Below, piece after piece: positions 54,783-64,000 of a stretch of 64,000 nt of DNA. Under the pieces are notes generated by a model. It saw nothing but the letters and a program-made list of their open reading frames with translations, was not told where the DNA came from and did no database searches. Source of the DNA: Endomychus coccineus. Its lineage: Eukaryota > Arthropoda > Insecta > Coleoptera > Endomychidae. Made by a program: the position numbers and the translations under genes. Positions within the stretch are counted from its first letter, which is position 1, and the number at the start of each line of letters is the position of its first letter. The stretch lies in assembly GCA_958510875.1 (NCBI GenBank), contig OY294067.1, positions 56,060,039 through 56,124,038 of the forward strand, written 5' to 3'.

Positions 54783-55544
54783 ATTCATTCATGGATTAAT
54801 GTGAAAGGTTGAATATCTGATTACTTAATTGCTTTACTCCCAGTTTTGGATGACATACCTCATATATACATATTATTTATTAACATTCATCAACCAATGC
54901 AAGATTTCAGTGGGGTGTTCAACAACACAATTTCCAGAATTTAGTAATATGTATGTAGCAATAATTTATTATTCCATCTAATAACAAAGATTATCCTAAT
55001 AAGTTACCTCTTCACTGGAATTACCCACCGTTATTACTTTTTCTGTTGTGTAATTAATGAAAACTCAAATCTATGTTATAAAATTAAATGACAAAATATC
55101 CTCAAATTATTTTTTTAGTTACAATATTCGCTCAATTATTCCTAATATAATAAGTACTCATGGACTTGTTTGCAATACACTAAAAGCAATAAAATAATCG
55201 GCTCTGTTTGAAATTAGTAAATAATATCATTTTGCTTACAACATTAATAAGCTATAACAATATCAATAATACTTGTGTAACAACACCACTATAATAAATA
55301 GGTTATAAATATTAGTTGACGTGAATATTTTTTCTCAGCATATTTTAATTTGTTGCTTCCTTCAGAATATAAGCTTCGCATCTAAGGGTAAGGATACATT
55401 TCATTTGATATAGCAGGGAAGTCAAAATTACTGACAGATAGCTTACAGTCACATTTTAAAAATATCTCTTACCTTTACACATCACACACGTAGTCTGTAT
55501 AAAAAATTTACAACCAAAATGCTTATATACAAAAATTATTTTTA
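54783..55544 (-). other. Probable 3' untranslated region of the RUSC-like gene
   Basis: AT-rich, directly downstream (minus strand) of the stop codon at 55545. Candidate AATAAA signals on the minus strand occur as TTTATT at about 54966 and 54873. No gene. Confidence 0.4.
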
Positions 55545-55725
55545 TCAGAAACGACCTGCATCTGCTGACATTACCGCCGATATAGGTACCAAACCTTTTT
55601 GAGTTCCTCTGCAGCACAACAGCCATTTATCATCTACTTTTAGAATGACCTTGAGGTTTTCTCCTTCATTGTATGACAGATGACCACTTTCAGATGGTAA
55701 CCGATGTGTTAAGGTTCTGACAACC
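55545..55725 (-). CDS. RUSC: Terminal exon of RUSC-like protein, C-terminal SH3 domain
   Basis: Minus strand, after the acceptor TTTTATCCCTAG. One base completes a Lys codon, then 59 residues and TGA. The sequence VVRTLTHRLPSESGHLSYNE then GENLKVILKVDDKWLLCCRG and GLVPISAV has the SH3 pattern: ALYxY-like first strand, LSY-x-EGE (RT loop end), W at the ligand groove, and GLVP for the usual GLFP. The spacing and the CCRG...GLVP form match the C-terminal SH3 of RUSC1/2 (RUN and SH3 domain proteins, AP-4 accessory factors in vesicle transport). The phase matches the exon at 61864. The RUN domain is not in the window, so the family name is moderately secure and SH3 itself more so. Confidence 0.65.
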
Positions 55726-56069
55726 CTAGGGATAAAACATAAAAAATATTAGTATGATAATATGATGGATTGAAACCAACTCCTTCAGATAACATGGAAT
55801 ATCTGGAAAATACTAATCTTTCTAAATATCTATAAACTTTTCCATATACTATATAAAATATGGATAATATATTACATATACATACAGGCATATATTTGGA
55901 ATAATGGGAAAAACATATTTAAAACAAATTCAATCAAAAAATATTTCAAATAAAAGTTGTTGGATTAAAATTTTAACATAATTTTGATATCTTGAAATCT
56001 TAAATTGCTACTTTTTAGCCACCAACTTTGTTTTATTTTCAAATGGGAACCTACATTTTTGACCTGTTT

Positions 56070-56520
56070 TTTTTTAATCTACGCATTAACTTTAGTGAGG
56101 GTAAGGAAAGAAGAATTGCATAAAAACTACTTTTGTCTTCCATTGTTTTCAAAACGTCTTTACGAAAATGAGCATCTAACATTAGTAAATTTCTCTTGCC
56201 TCAATGCTCTAGCTTCAACAAGAATGCGAGTCCTGAGTTCTTCTAAATTATTTAGCCGCTCTTTGTATACTGCAGTTTTTCAGGTTACCCCATAAGAAAA
56301 AGTGGCCTAGATTTGAATCAGGCGACCGAGCTGTCACTCTACTCCTCCCCAACGTTCAAACCTGTTCGGGAAAACATTATTCACGAAATTTCGGACTTCC
56401 GGGCCAACATGAGGAGGTGCTGCTCATGCTGGAACCATATACATCCTGATAGTCCCCATATTGAATGTGTAGTAGTGGCAGGACACTATATCCCTTAATA
56501 AATACAGATGTCGCTGAGTA
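56070..56520 (-). pseudogene. IS630/mariner-like transposase relic in RUSC-like intron
   Basis: Minus strand: APPHVGPEVRNFVNNVFPNR (second Asp region decayed), then RSPDSNLGHFFLWGNL, then in another frame VYKERLNNLEELRTRILVEA and NVRCSFS. Intact relatives read HDGAPPHF..., RSPDLTPLDFFLWG, ...LEELRxRI..., NVRxSFxxR. Same group as 12527 and 22440. Confidence 0.8.
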
Positions 56521-56669
56521 TGAATTTAATTCAGTGAGCATGATGTTGGGGACAGTAACGACAATTATATTGAATAGATTCAGCCATTACGTGATGAAAA
56601 TCCACTCTAAACTTGAATAAAATAACTATTAAAAGTTCAATTTTCACTAGTTTAATAAATAAATATGAC

Positions 56670-56945
56670 TGTTAGATTTCACTGTATTTATCCTGTATAT
56701 GGAATCTACTCATTGCATTTTCCTGATTGAGTTTGTTCTATATGAGTTGAAGGATGAGTTTTTGTTTTTGTTGAAAATATATTATGACAGAAGTCAAGTG
56801 ACAATTTTGATATTACGAAATATATTTAAAGTTTTGCTGTTATACAAGTTTGTATTGGACCTATTTGCCTTATTCTTTCTCCCCGAGTAATCCCATTTCC
56901 TTTTTGAACGTTTCCATTCACCGGGTAGGTGATTGAAACGCAACA
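56670..56945 (+). repeat. BEL 5' LTR
   Basis: 276 bp, identical to the 3' LTR, implying insertion too recent for differences to accumulate. Confidence 0.96.
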
Positions 56946-56976
56946 TTTATTGGCTACCGTGACAGGACACTGGGAA

Positions 56977-59943
56977 ATGGAGAAAGTGAAGAGAGCACTT
57001 GATATCCAACGATCAGCATTCTCCAGGATATATAATGATATCATCGGGACGATTTCGCTACCAGATGTCGATTTGATCAAAATCCAAGGAAATCTTCGTT
57101 TGCTAGATCAAAAGCAGGAGGCGCTCAACGATTTAGATCGAGTTCTGACCGATTTACTCCTCAATTCAGAAGAAGATAGTGCCGTTATCTCCGAAGAAGT
57201 ACAAAGAGCTGATGAGTATTCTTCTAAATATCATGAAGTCAAATTGCGAGTGGAGAAGTTATGTTCTGATACTAACATTGCCAATGTAAATTCCGATAGT
57301 TATATCAGAAAAATTAAGCTACCCACTATAGAACTGAGGAAATTTGGAGGTGATCTCAAGGATTGGTTGCCATTTTGGAGCCAGTTTAGAAGAATTCACG
57401 AAGATCCAGCAATGAGAAACGAAGACAAGTTCCAATATCTCATACAAAGTTCCATACCTAATTCACGAGCTAGACAACTTGTTGAAAGCTATCCTCCGAA
57501 TGATGAGAATTACTCGAAAGCCCTGGAAAGTTTGAAAACTCGTTTTGGACGGGACGATCTACTAGTAGAAGTGTATGTTCGTGAATTGTTGAAGCTAGTT
57601 TTATCCAATATTAATAAAACTAATCGATTGAGATCCTTTTATGACAAAATCGAAACCCAGCTACGATCCCTTGAAACTCTGGGTGTTACCTCCGACACAT
57701 GTGCTGCAATGCTGTATCCTTTGGTGGAGTCCTGCCTCGATGAAGATACCATAAGAGTATGGCAAAGGAGTTCGTTGTACGATGAAGGGGTCACAATGAA
57801 AGGACGTTTGAGTAACCTCATGAAGTTTATCAAAAAGGAGGTTGAAAATGAAGAGCGGATATCTCTGGCCGTGTCTGGTTTCGATACAGGTAATAAATCG
57901 AAAAATACTACCGATGTATCACAGAAACGTTCTGTTTTGGCTACTACGTCTGATTTGATCAACAGAACACTCGAAAAATGTGTTTTTTGTGGTGATCAAC
58001 ATTCCAGTGAAGAGTGCTCAAGAGCTTCAACGATGCAGTTATCTCAGAAGAGGAAAATTTTGATAGAAAAAGGTTGTTGTCATTCCTGTTTGAGATTTGG
58101 ACACATTTCCAGGAGATGCCGAATGAAAGTGAAATGCTCTTATTGTCAGGGTCATCATGTTAGTGTAATGTGTTCCAAGAAAGAAGATTCTCATAATAGT
58201 CCTTCTAAACAAGCAAATATTGAGAAATCCTTATCAAATATGATCCATAACGAAGTATTTTTACAAACAATATCTGTTCAGCTCAAAGGTGAAAACAATA
58301 AAAGAGAAGTGAGAGCTCTTATCGATACAGGTTCCCAAAAATCATATATCACAAAAAGTGCAGCGGAAGAGATGAAATATGCTCCAATTCGACAAGAACA
58401 AGTAATTCATGCATTGTTTGGTGGATCTACAACCGAAACAATCACTCACTCATGTTATCGAATCCGTTTAAGTGATTTACAGAATGATTTTGCCTGTAAC
58501 TTTGAAGCTTTGGACCAACTAATAATTTGTCATAACATTACTTCAGTCAAAGATGGGGTTTGGACACGAGAACTTTGCAATTTTGGTATCAAACTCACAG
58601 ACACGAAAAATGGTCCCATAGACATCCTCATTGGGGCAGATATTGCTGGAAAATTGTTCACTGGGAAAAAACATGAACTGAGTTGTGGTTTGGTAGCTAT
58701 GCAAACTTTACTAGGATGGACCCTGATGGGAAAGATTTCGTCATCTACCCCTGTTGTTAATGATTATTCATCCACTATAGTCAGCTCAATGTTATCCAGA
58801 GATATTTCGATATCAAACCTATGGAAATTAGATATTCTGGGTATTTCAGATCCATCTGATATGAAAACTTCTGAAGAAAATGATAAAGCCATCATGAATC
58901 ATTTTCTAGAGAGCGTCAACCGGAGTGAAGATGGCCGATACGAAGTTTGTATGCCGTGGGTGGAAGGACATCCTCCTCTTTCATCCAATTTTGATATGGC
59001 CTACAGAAGACACAATGCTGTCGTCAGAAAACTACATAGAGATGGGTTCTTCGACGACTATCAGAATGTTTTTGATGAATGGTTACAAGAAGGGATAATT
59101 GAAGAGGTTCCATTCTCAAAAATCGATTACTGTAAAACTGTAGGTCACTATTTACCTCACCATCCAGTTATAAAACTCTCCAGTGCCACTACGAAAGTAC
59201 GTCCAGTATTTGATGCCTCTGCAAAAGAAAAGAATTCTCCATCTCTTAATCAATGTTTGGAAAAAGGAATAAACTTAATTGAACTGATCCCCTCTCTTCT
59301 TATTGGGTTCCGATTATCCAAAATAGGAGTCATATCAGACATCAGAAGAGCATTTTTACAAATTGGACTCCATTCAGTAGATCGAGATTCACTCAGGTTT
59401 CTATGGCATAACAAGAACGGAGAAATGATTGTATACAGACACAATAGAGTCGTTTTTGGAGTGAATTGTAGCCCATTTCTTCTGGCAGCAGTCATAGATC
59501 TTCATCTCCAAAATGCCCTTGAAGGTGAAACGTCCTATTCGAAATCAGTCATTACCAGATTACGAAAGAGATTTCGAAGGGAATATTTGGGTCAGCTATC
59601 GATGTTTTCCAGAAAGAAGCTGAAAAATGATGTTTTGAAAGTCGGTGACGTAGTTTTGATTGGCAATGACAACCAAAAAAGAAGCGATTGGCCACTGGGT
59701 CGTGTAAATGAAATGATTTTAGGTAGAGATGGAAACTGTAGATTGGTGAAATTGAAGACTGCCCAAGGACAGATATTGAGGCCTTTACAAAGGCTCTACC
59801 TGCTTGAAATGGATAATGGAGAACTAGATCCAGGGGATATACGAAGAGCAGGGACTTCGTCAAAGAAACCAAGAGTGGAACAAGAAACCCCAATTTCAAG
59901 ATTTGGCAGAAAAATAAAAAAACCTGTTAGACTAGACCTTTGA
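56977..59943 (+). CDS. BEL/Pao Gag-protease polyprotein with RT fused to integrase tail (988 aa)
   Basis: The first ATG after the LTR (56977) starts MEKVKRALDIQRSAFSRI; the frame extends further upstream only into the LTR. Domains in order: Gag (DUF1759 type; LPTIELRKFGGDLKDWLPFW at about residue 113); three zinc knuckles (CVFCGDQHSSEEC at 333, CHSCLRFGHISRRC at 368, CSYCQGHHVSVMC at 387); aspartic protease (ALIDTGSQKSYI, Asp near 450); the front of reverse transcriptase (VRPVFDASAKEKNSPSLN, then SDIRRAFLQIGL with the first catalytic Asp, near 750-790). After AVIDLHLQNALEGET the frame jumps to SYSKSVITRLRKRFRREYLG and the DUF5641 tail of integrase (VGDVVLIGNDN, WPLGRV, LRPLQRLYLLE). The YVDD box, RNase H and the integrase core are gone, yet the frame is open to the stop. 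Confidence 0.95.
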   Translation: MEKVKRALDIQRSAFSRIYNDIIGTISLPDVDLIKIQGNLRLLDQKQEALNDLDRVLTDLLLNSEEDSAVISEEVQRADEYSSKYHEVKLRVEKLCSDTNIANVNSDSYIRKIKLPTIELRKFGGDLKDWLPFWSQFRRIHEDPAMRNEDKFQYLIQSSIPNSRARQLVESYPPNDENYSKALESLKTRFGRDDLLVEVYVRELLKLVLSNINKTNRLRSFYDKIETQLRSLETLGVTSDTCAAMLYPLVESCLDEDTIRVWQRSSLYDEGVTMKGRLSNLMKFIKKEVENEERISLAVSGFDTGNKSKNTTDVSQKRSVLATTSDLINRTLEKCVFCGDQHSSEECSRASTMQLSQKRKILIEKGCCHSCLRFGHISRRCRMKVKCSYCQGHHVSVMCSKKEDSHNSPSKQANIEKSLSNMIHNEVFLQTISVQLKGENNKREVRALIDTGSQKSYITKSAAEEMKYAPIRQEQVIHALFGGSTTETITHSCYRIRLSDLQNDFACNFEALDQLIICHNITSVKDGVWTRELCNFGIKLTDTKNGPIDILIGADIAGKLFTGKKHELSCGLVAMQTLLGWTLMGKISSSTPVVNDYSSTIVSSMLSRDISISNLWKLDILGISDPSDMKTSEENDKAIMNHFLESVNRSEDGRYEVCMPWVEGHPPLSSNFDMAYRRHNAVVRKLHRDGFFDDYQNVFDEWLQEGIIEEVPFSKIDYCKTVGHYLPHHPVIKLSSATTKVRPVFDASAKEKNSPSLNQCLEKGINLIELIPSLLIGFRLSKIGVISDIRRAFLQIGLHSVDRDSLRFLWHNKNGEMIVYRHNRVVFGVNCSPFLLAAVIDLHLQNALEGETSYSKSVITRLRKRFRREYLGQLSMFSRKKLKNDVLKVGDVVLIGNDNQKRSDWPLGRVNEMILGRDGNCRLVKLKTAQGQILRPLQRLYLLEMDNGELDPGDIRRAGTSSKKPRVEQETPISRFGRKIKKPVRLDL

Positions 59944-59990
59944 TTGATGTTGAGTCACTTCATTTGTTTTCATGTCTCAAGGGGGGAGTA

Positions 59991-60266
59991 TGTTAGATTT
60001 CACTGTATTTATCCTGTATATGGAATCTACTCATTGCATTTTCCTGATTGAGTTTGTTCTATATGAGTTGAAGGATGAGTTTTTGTTTTTGTTGAAAATA
60101 TATTATGACAGAAGTCAAGTGACAATTTTGATATTACGAAATATATTTAAAGTTTTGCTGTTATACAAGTTTGTATTGGACCTATTTGCCTTATTCTTTC
60201 TCCCCGAGTAATCCCATTTCCTTTTTGAACGTTTCCATTCACCGGGTAGGTGATTGAAACGCAACA
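59991..60266 (+). repeat. BEL 3' LTR
   Basis: 276 bp; followed by the ATGAC target duplication. Confidence 0.96.
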
Positions 60267-60370
60267 ATGACTATAATGTGTTTGTCTAACACAGTAAGAA
60301 TTAATTGTGAAATTTGCATAATTAGATTTTCCGTTTGACACAAGTTTATCGTTTAATCCCTCAATGGGTT

Positions 60371-60565
60371 AAACTAGAGACCTGCCGCATTTATTCATAT
60401 CAGATTTCCTTTTTTATCGAACGGCGAAGTTGTGAAACTCCTAGTGAGGTCTTTCATAATGCCTATAAACTCCAAACCTTGATTGCCTCCTCTCTCTACA
60501 TTCCACCGCTGGCTCACACAATATTTTTCGAACATTATGCCTCTCGTGTAGAAAAAAAAAATTTG
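60371..60565 (+). mobile_element. Heavily truncated jockey-like LINE tail
   Basis: Contains the tail segment also at 21255-22330: AGAGACCTGCCGCATTTATT, TCGAACGGCGAAGTTGTGAA, ending TCGTGTAG and a run of ten A. Only the last 190 bp of the element inserted. Confidence 0.8.
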
Positions 60566-61863
60566 TAAAATTCCAATAACCATCTATGCTAGGATTATCA
60601 TTACAGTTATTATATTAGGTACCTCTTTTGTACTAAGTTAGTATTTTGTAATATAAGTTTGAACTAGCTGTTAGCAAAACTATGGTCACATTTATTTATT
60701 AAACTAGTGAAAATCGATCTTTTAATTGATATTTTATTCAAACGACAATTATGTTTATTCATAACTCCATGTAAAGTAAAAGTGGCCCCATTGGAAAATC
60801 AGATTTGATTTCAAAAATTAGGGTTTTGTTAGTATGTACCTCACAAAGTTTCGAAATATTCTATCTTCCTATCAAAGTCATCTTCATCAAGTCCCTTTTA
60901 TGGATGAACTAGACCAAGTTGTAACGAGATCATCGTGAATTTTATTGAATGACTAATAAATCGTTTAGTGCCACATTGCCCCTTCTTAGAAAAGTATTCA
61001 ATATGCCGATAAAATAACGCGCTTATGGGTAGTAGAATTAATTTTTATGGGATAATCGTGGTTCTATAATTTTTTTTTCAGAATTTTTCTTACCAAACTC
61101 AATAAAATTGATGACCTCTTATGCAGAATAAAGCGTAAATTTCAAAACACAAGTTGAAAATATAGGTCTCCATTTGAAGAAAGTCAAGTTGGTTGTAACA
61201 AAAGTGACAATTTAAGCAGTCACATAAATATGTCAAAAAATTGGTCCAAACTTTTATTGAAAATATTTTTCAATTCAATTAGTTTTAATAAAGTTGTTTC
61301 CATTATTCCAAATATATGCCTGACAATAAAGCTGTTAGTATTTCATTTTATGTTAAAATTTTGTAATATTCTATGTTAGAATTGTGTTTCATATTCGGGT
61401 TCAGAAATTTAGAAAACAATTAGTTTTTCACGACGACCAGACTTTTTCAATCTATGAGTTTTATAAGTAAATAATAAAAAGTAAGTTTTATGTATTCGAA
61501 AATATTGAAATAATAATAATCTTTGAATCAAGGCTCAATTAAAACAAAAAAGGCTTATGTTCAGATACGTAATTATATTATCTGAACTATTGAAAATAAG
61601 AACAATATATTCTGTAGAACTGCAGTTGATAAAAAGAGCAAATTGATAGTAAGTTTGAGAAATGTTTACAAATATAAAGCAATGAGCACTAGTATATTCT
61701 TTTCGACAACATTGCAATTGTGTATCGTACGCAAATCTCACTACTTTCCAAATTACCACAGTTCACATTACAGCTATTTGTTATGGACTGAAATTTTAAC
61801 CGACTTACAAAACTAACAACCAAATCAAAATAGAAATATATACTTTGTTTAAATGCTACTTAC
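60566..61863. other. Rest of RUSC-like intron
   Basis: AT-rich. On the minus strand 60842-60900 there is TGATGAAGATGACTTTG then TTTCGAAACTTTG, only a loose match to the hammerhead-like motif. Nothing else recognised. Confidence 0.45.
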
Positions 61864-62043
61864 TTTGGAGTCTTTGCATGAATGGATAAAGGTCTCCTGT
61901 TCAACGAATTAGATGCTGCTCTTCTTGGTGGTGTGATTTTGGAAGATTTACTACCGTTGGATGTAACAGTTTTATATGGTAAACTACTGGGCCTTGGTGG
62001 GTGTTTCGGTGTTTCATTCTCTAGCTGATCAACTCTACTTGTC
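61864..62043 (-). CDS. RUSC: Penultimate visible exon of RUSC-like protein
   Basis: Minus strand, acceptor TTTTTCTTACAG before 62043 and donor GTAAGTAGC after 61864; 180 nt. It encodes a basic, proline- and serine-rich linker: TSRVDQLENETPKHPPRPSS, then SKITPPRRAASNSLNRRPLS, ending AKTPK. The final two bases AA plus the first base G of the SH3 exon complete a Lys codon in phase, which supports direct splicing over the 6.1-kb intron. Low-complexity sequence, so identity rests on the linkage. Upstream exons are beyond 62043 and not recognised in the window. Confidence 0.6.
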
Positions 62044-63580
62044 CTGTAAGAAAAACATTAAAATTCTAATAAACATTCTAAATGTTAGGGTAAGGTACCC
62101 TGCTGATTGCCAATTTGTTGCACTTGTTAGAAATGAGTATCTGTTAGTAGTAATGTAATAAATAGGAATATGGAAATCGTAGCTTCTCATTGTTAAGATA
62201 GCCTGTTGTATGTTGCGATAATCTTATCGAGTTAAGGCGGTAATATCAGTCTGGATTGAAACAATGACAGTTCTTTGCCGCTGAAGATATGAAACGATAC
62301 GGTGTACTCACACGAAGGTGTTATCAAAAATACGACATCAGCGAAAACAGAGAGCTGGGAATAAATGTAAAGTCGGGGTGTGAAGTAAAGGGGTATAGAG
62401 GCTATGCTGTTTTGATAAAACTCTTTCTTCAAGAGGGAAGAAGGCAGTTCTGGCCGGTCCATACTCAAGTCGCGTATTATTAAAGCCGAAGTGAATTCAT
62501 TCCTTTCTTTTAAAGTTTAAAGTTTGGTAATTAAGGTGTGAGTTTGTAATTAAATTAATTTGTTAATTAATTCAGTTCAGAGGACAGCCCGGAACTCCGA
62601 TGTGTTATCGTTAAATAAAAAAGTTCGTTCCATATCATTGGCACCGACTGGTCCGTTGAAATGAAGGTAGTGAGTGGTAGGGGACCAAATATTGGGGGAA
62701 GGTTAGACAACAAGGGAGGTAAATCTTAGGTCTAGAGAATTATAACTGTTTGGGTTGGACTTATACTGAATGATTTCCGCTGAGTAGAGTATTAATGTGG
62801 TAAAAGGTTGTAAAGGACTTTTTTTTGAGATTTAATTCTGAAACCACTATTCCTTTTGTTTATTCTGTGACGACGGTAAGGCTTAGTGACCATTTAGTTT
62901 AGTTGTAATAGTCCCTATACATTCATATAATTATATTTATCCCATTAAAGTTATTAATAATAAATCCAGGTCATAAGTTCGATTGGTTTTGATTTAATAA
63001 GCGGACCAACCCAAAGTATACCTATAAAGTTACATGCAGCGATAGTACCGGAAGTTCCTGCTTACCCTCTCAAATAAGTAGGTGGTAGCGGCATATCATA
63101 ATAATAATAATAATGAATAAAGAAGTTGAAAGGTAAGGTTAATTGCCCGATTGCAAATTCAGATTATTTGCTGTAAGCCTTGAGGACACGCACACCCAGA
63201 GGAGCGCTGTGAGTTTGATACTGTAGAGAGACAGTAGTAGGGAATTAATTGAGTACAAGGTTGGGTACCTTTGTCTAGGAGGTGGTGGTCGATAAAGTAC
63301 AAGAATTAAAACAAAGAAATATGTGTATATTACAGTAAAATCTAATTGCTTACTTGTGACTCTTATATTATAGTTTCTATATAATGTTTGAAACCACATG
63401 TAAGCAATTAGATTTTACTACAATCAGACAACTCATTTCAAACAAGTGCGACAAAAATGAACTCACGTAAGTAAATTAAACATAACAGTGACCAATATTG
63501 TTTGAATTAATGTAATAAAAAAATTAATTAAAATGTTCCAAAATTCCCACATACACAAACAAAATCAGTTGACATTCAAT
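62044..63580. other. Unassigned region with possible LTR-element remnants
   Basis: An open frame at 62289-62483 is unrecognised. ATTGGCACCGACTGGTCCG at about 62637 resembles a primer-binding-site type sequence and GC content is raised from 62580 to 62720, so decayed LTR-element sequence is possible. (AATAAT)n lies at about 63098-63116. Confidence 0.3.
63334..63419. repeat. Short hairpin repeat
   Basis: GTAAAATCTAATTGCTTAC and GTAAGCAATTAGATTTTAC are perfect inverted arms separated by about 45 bp. Typical of a tiny MITE or a foldback remnant. Confidence 0.85.
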
Positions 63581-63584
63581 GTTG

Positions 63585-64000
63585 GGAGAGGGCATTCGAA
63601 TTTTCTTGAAGGTTCGGAGGTTATAGGCATAGGGAAATATTTCACTAGGTAAAGAGTTCCACAAATTCGCTGTTCGCTAAAAAAATGAAGTCTGGTAGGA
63701 AGAAGATCCGCAGGTCTCGAGCTTGACAATGAAGGGGTGACTAGTTTGAGCTCCCACCTTTCTACGATGTTCTAAAGAGTTCAATATCAATCAAACGAAT
63801 AACACTCTTCTGGATAGAATCCAAGAGCTTCAGCGTATGTTTGGGAGCCGAACTCCAAACATGAGAGCAGTACTCCAGGACAGGACCAATCTGTGCTTTG
63901 TAGGATGTAAAGTAGCTCTTGGCGCGGAATAGAAAACCAAATTTTTGTGAAGCGGTTTTCGCAATGAACCTCACATGATTGTCCCATGAGGGTGCTGTTG
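63585..64000 (-). mobile_element. Jockey-like LINE 3' fragment, runs off window edge
   Basis: Minus strand: KFGFLFRAKSYFTSYKAQIG and PVLEYCSHVWSSAPKHTLKL, then a decayed continuation to the family tail (CTCGAGACCTGCGGATCTTC near 63700). Same family as 21255-22330 and 60371-60565; here the C-terminal region after the reverse transcriptase is retained. Confidence 0.82.

Larger units (their letters stand above)
56670..60266 (+). mobile_element. Young BEL/Pao LTR retrotransposon with internal deletion
   Basis: The two LTRs (56670-56945 and 59991-60266) are 276 bp each and identical base for base as read. Target duplication ATGAC at 56665-56669 and 60267-60271. LTRs start TGTTAG and end CAACA. 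A likely primer-binding site, TTGGCTACCGTGACAGG, follows the left LTR; a polypurine tract, AAGGGGGGAGTA, precedes the right one. Total 3597 bp, against 6-7 kb for complete members. Inserted in the RUSC-like intron opposite to the gene. Confidence 0.97.

Noticed and set aside
56138..56290. Minus-strand open frame VYKERLNNLEELRTRILVEA as a coiled-coil exon of the RUSC-like gene
   Set aside because: The text just upstream in another frame reads RSPDSNLGHFFLWG and the tail reads NVRCSFS, so it is the C-terminal part of a decayed IS630/mariner-like transposase. Its phase also does not fit the linker exon at 61864.
60842..60900. Further hammerhead-like motif on the minus strand
   Set aside because: The TGATGAAGATGAC and CGAAAC elements are present, but no stem II or stem I pairing could be formed.
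62283..62310. CTGAAGATATGAAACG as a hammerhead-like core
   Set aside because: There is no room for stem II between the two boxes and no stem I partner.
62289..62483. Open frame as a possible upstream exon of the RUSC-like gene or an independent gene
   Set aside because: Wrong strand for RUSC, no similarity recognised; raised GC suggests decayed repeat sequence instead.
1..64000. CRISPR arrays, operons, ribosome-binding sites or bacterial genes
   Set aside because: Spliced genes, transposon types and base composition are those of an animal nuclear genome; no regularly spaced repeats with unique spacers were seen.
1..64000. tRNA or rRNA genes
   Set aside because: No stretch with the tRNA A and B boxes in correct spacing or with recognisable rRNA sequence was found by eye.

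Overview
The window is eukaryotic, AT-rich and very repeat-dense, with spliced genes whose long introns are full of transposon relics. The protein sequences (an insect-type prophenoloxidase, a 151-residue Rad6/UBE2A) and the repeat types (Tc1/mariner, hAT, P-like, BEL/Pao, jockey-like LINEs, Penelope-like relics, ACAGGGTG foldbacks) point to an insect. A beetle is my best guess from the character of the prophenoloxidase, but nothing here proves the order. One 200-N assembly gap lies at 6236-6435.

Layout. 1-17.9 kb: transposon graveyard. It holds a decayed GTF2IRD2-type hAT transposase, a complete hAT element with an 8-bp target-site duplication (3576-5630), a single minus-strand exon of ALIX/PDCD6IP next to the gap, a short MITE, a gypsy-like gag relic, several transposase and LINE relics, and a second copy of the hAT element nested inside a Tc1 relic (13838-15527). 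18.0-37.8 kb: a complete ten-exon prophenoloxidase gene (688 aa) on the plus strand, whose introns contain a parvovirus-like phospholipase A2 ORF, two mariner relics, LINE fragments and foldbacks. 39.2-44.3 kb: a complete three-exon UBE2A/Rad6 gene, plus strand. 44.8-50.8 kb: a dense cluster of inverted-repeat elements, including three copies of a P-superfamily-like, THAP-encoding family, each with a perfect 8-bp target duplication. 53.9-54.8 kb: a large foldback. 55.5-62.0 kb: the last two exons of a minus-strand RUSC-like SH3 gene, whose 6.1-kb intron carries a young BEL/Pao retrotransposon with identical LTRs and a large in-frame deletion. The right edge is a jockey-like LINE fragment.

The most unusual signal is not a gene. 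Four unrelated-looking repeats (1.5, 45.0, 46.1 and 54.7 kb, the last with a mirrored copy at 54.0 kb) carry the same compact RNA motif: a 4-5 bp stem I, CTGA(A/T)GA, one extra base, a stem-loop, GAAA, a palindromic stem III ending in T, then a non-G base and the other half of stem I. This is the layout of a type I hammerhead ribozyme with a tiny self-complementary stem III, of the kind known from Penelope-like elements and retrozymes, plus one unexpected extra core base. Two of the carriers are flanked by 12-15 bp direct repeats, as expected for target-primed insertion, and two GIY-YIG relics of Penelope type occur in the window. All functional statements are inferences from reading the sequence; no database search was run.
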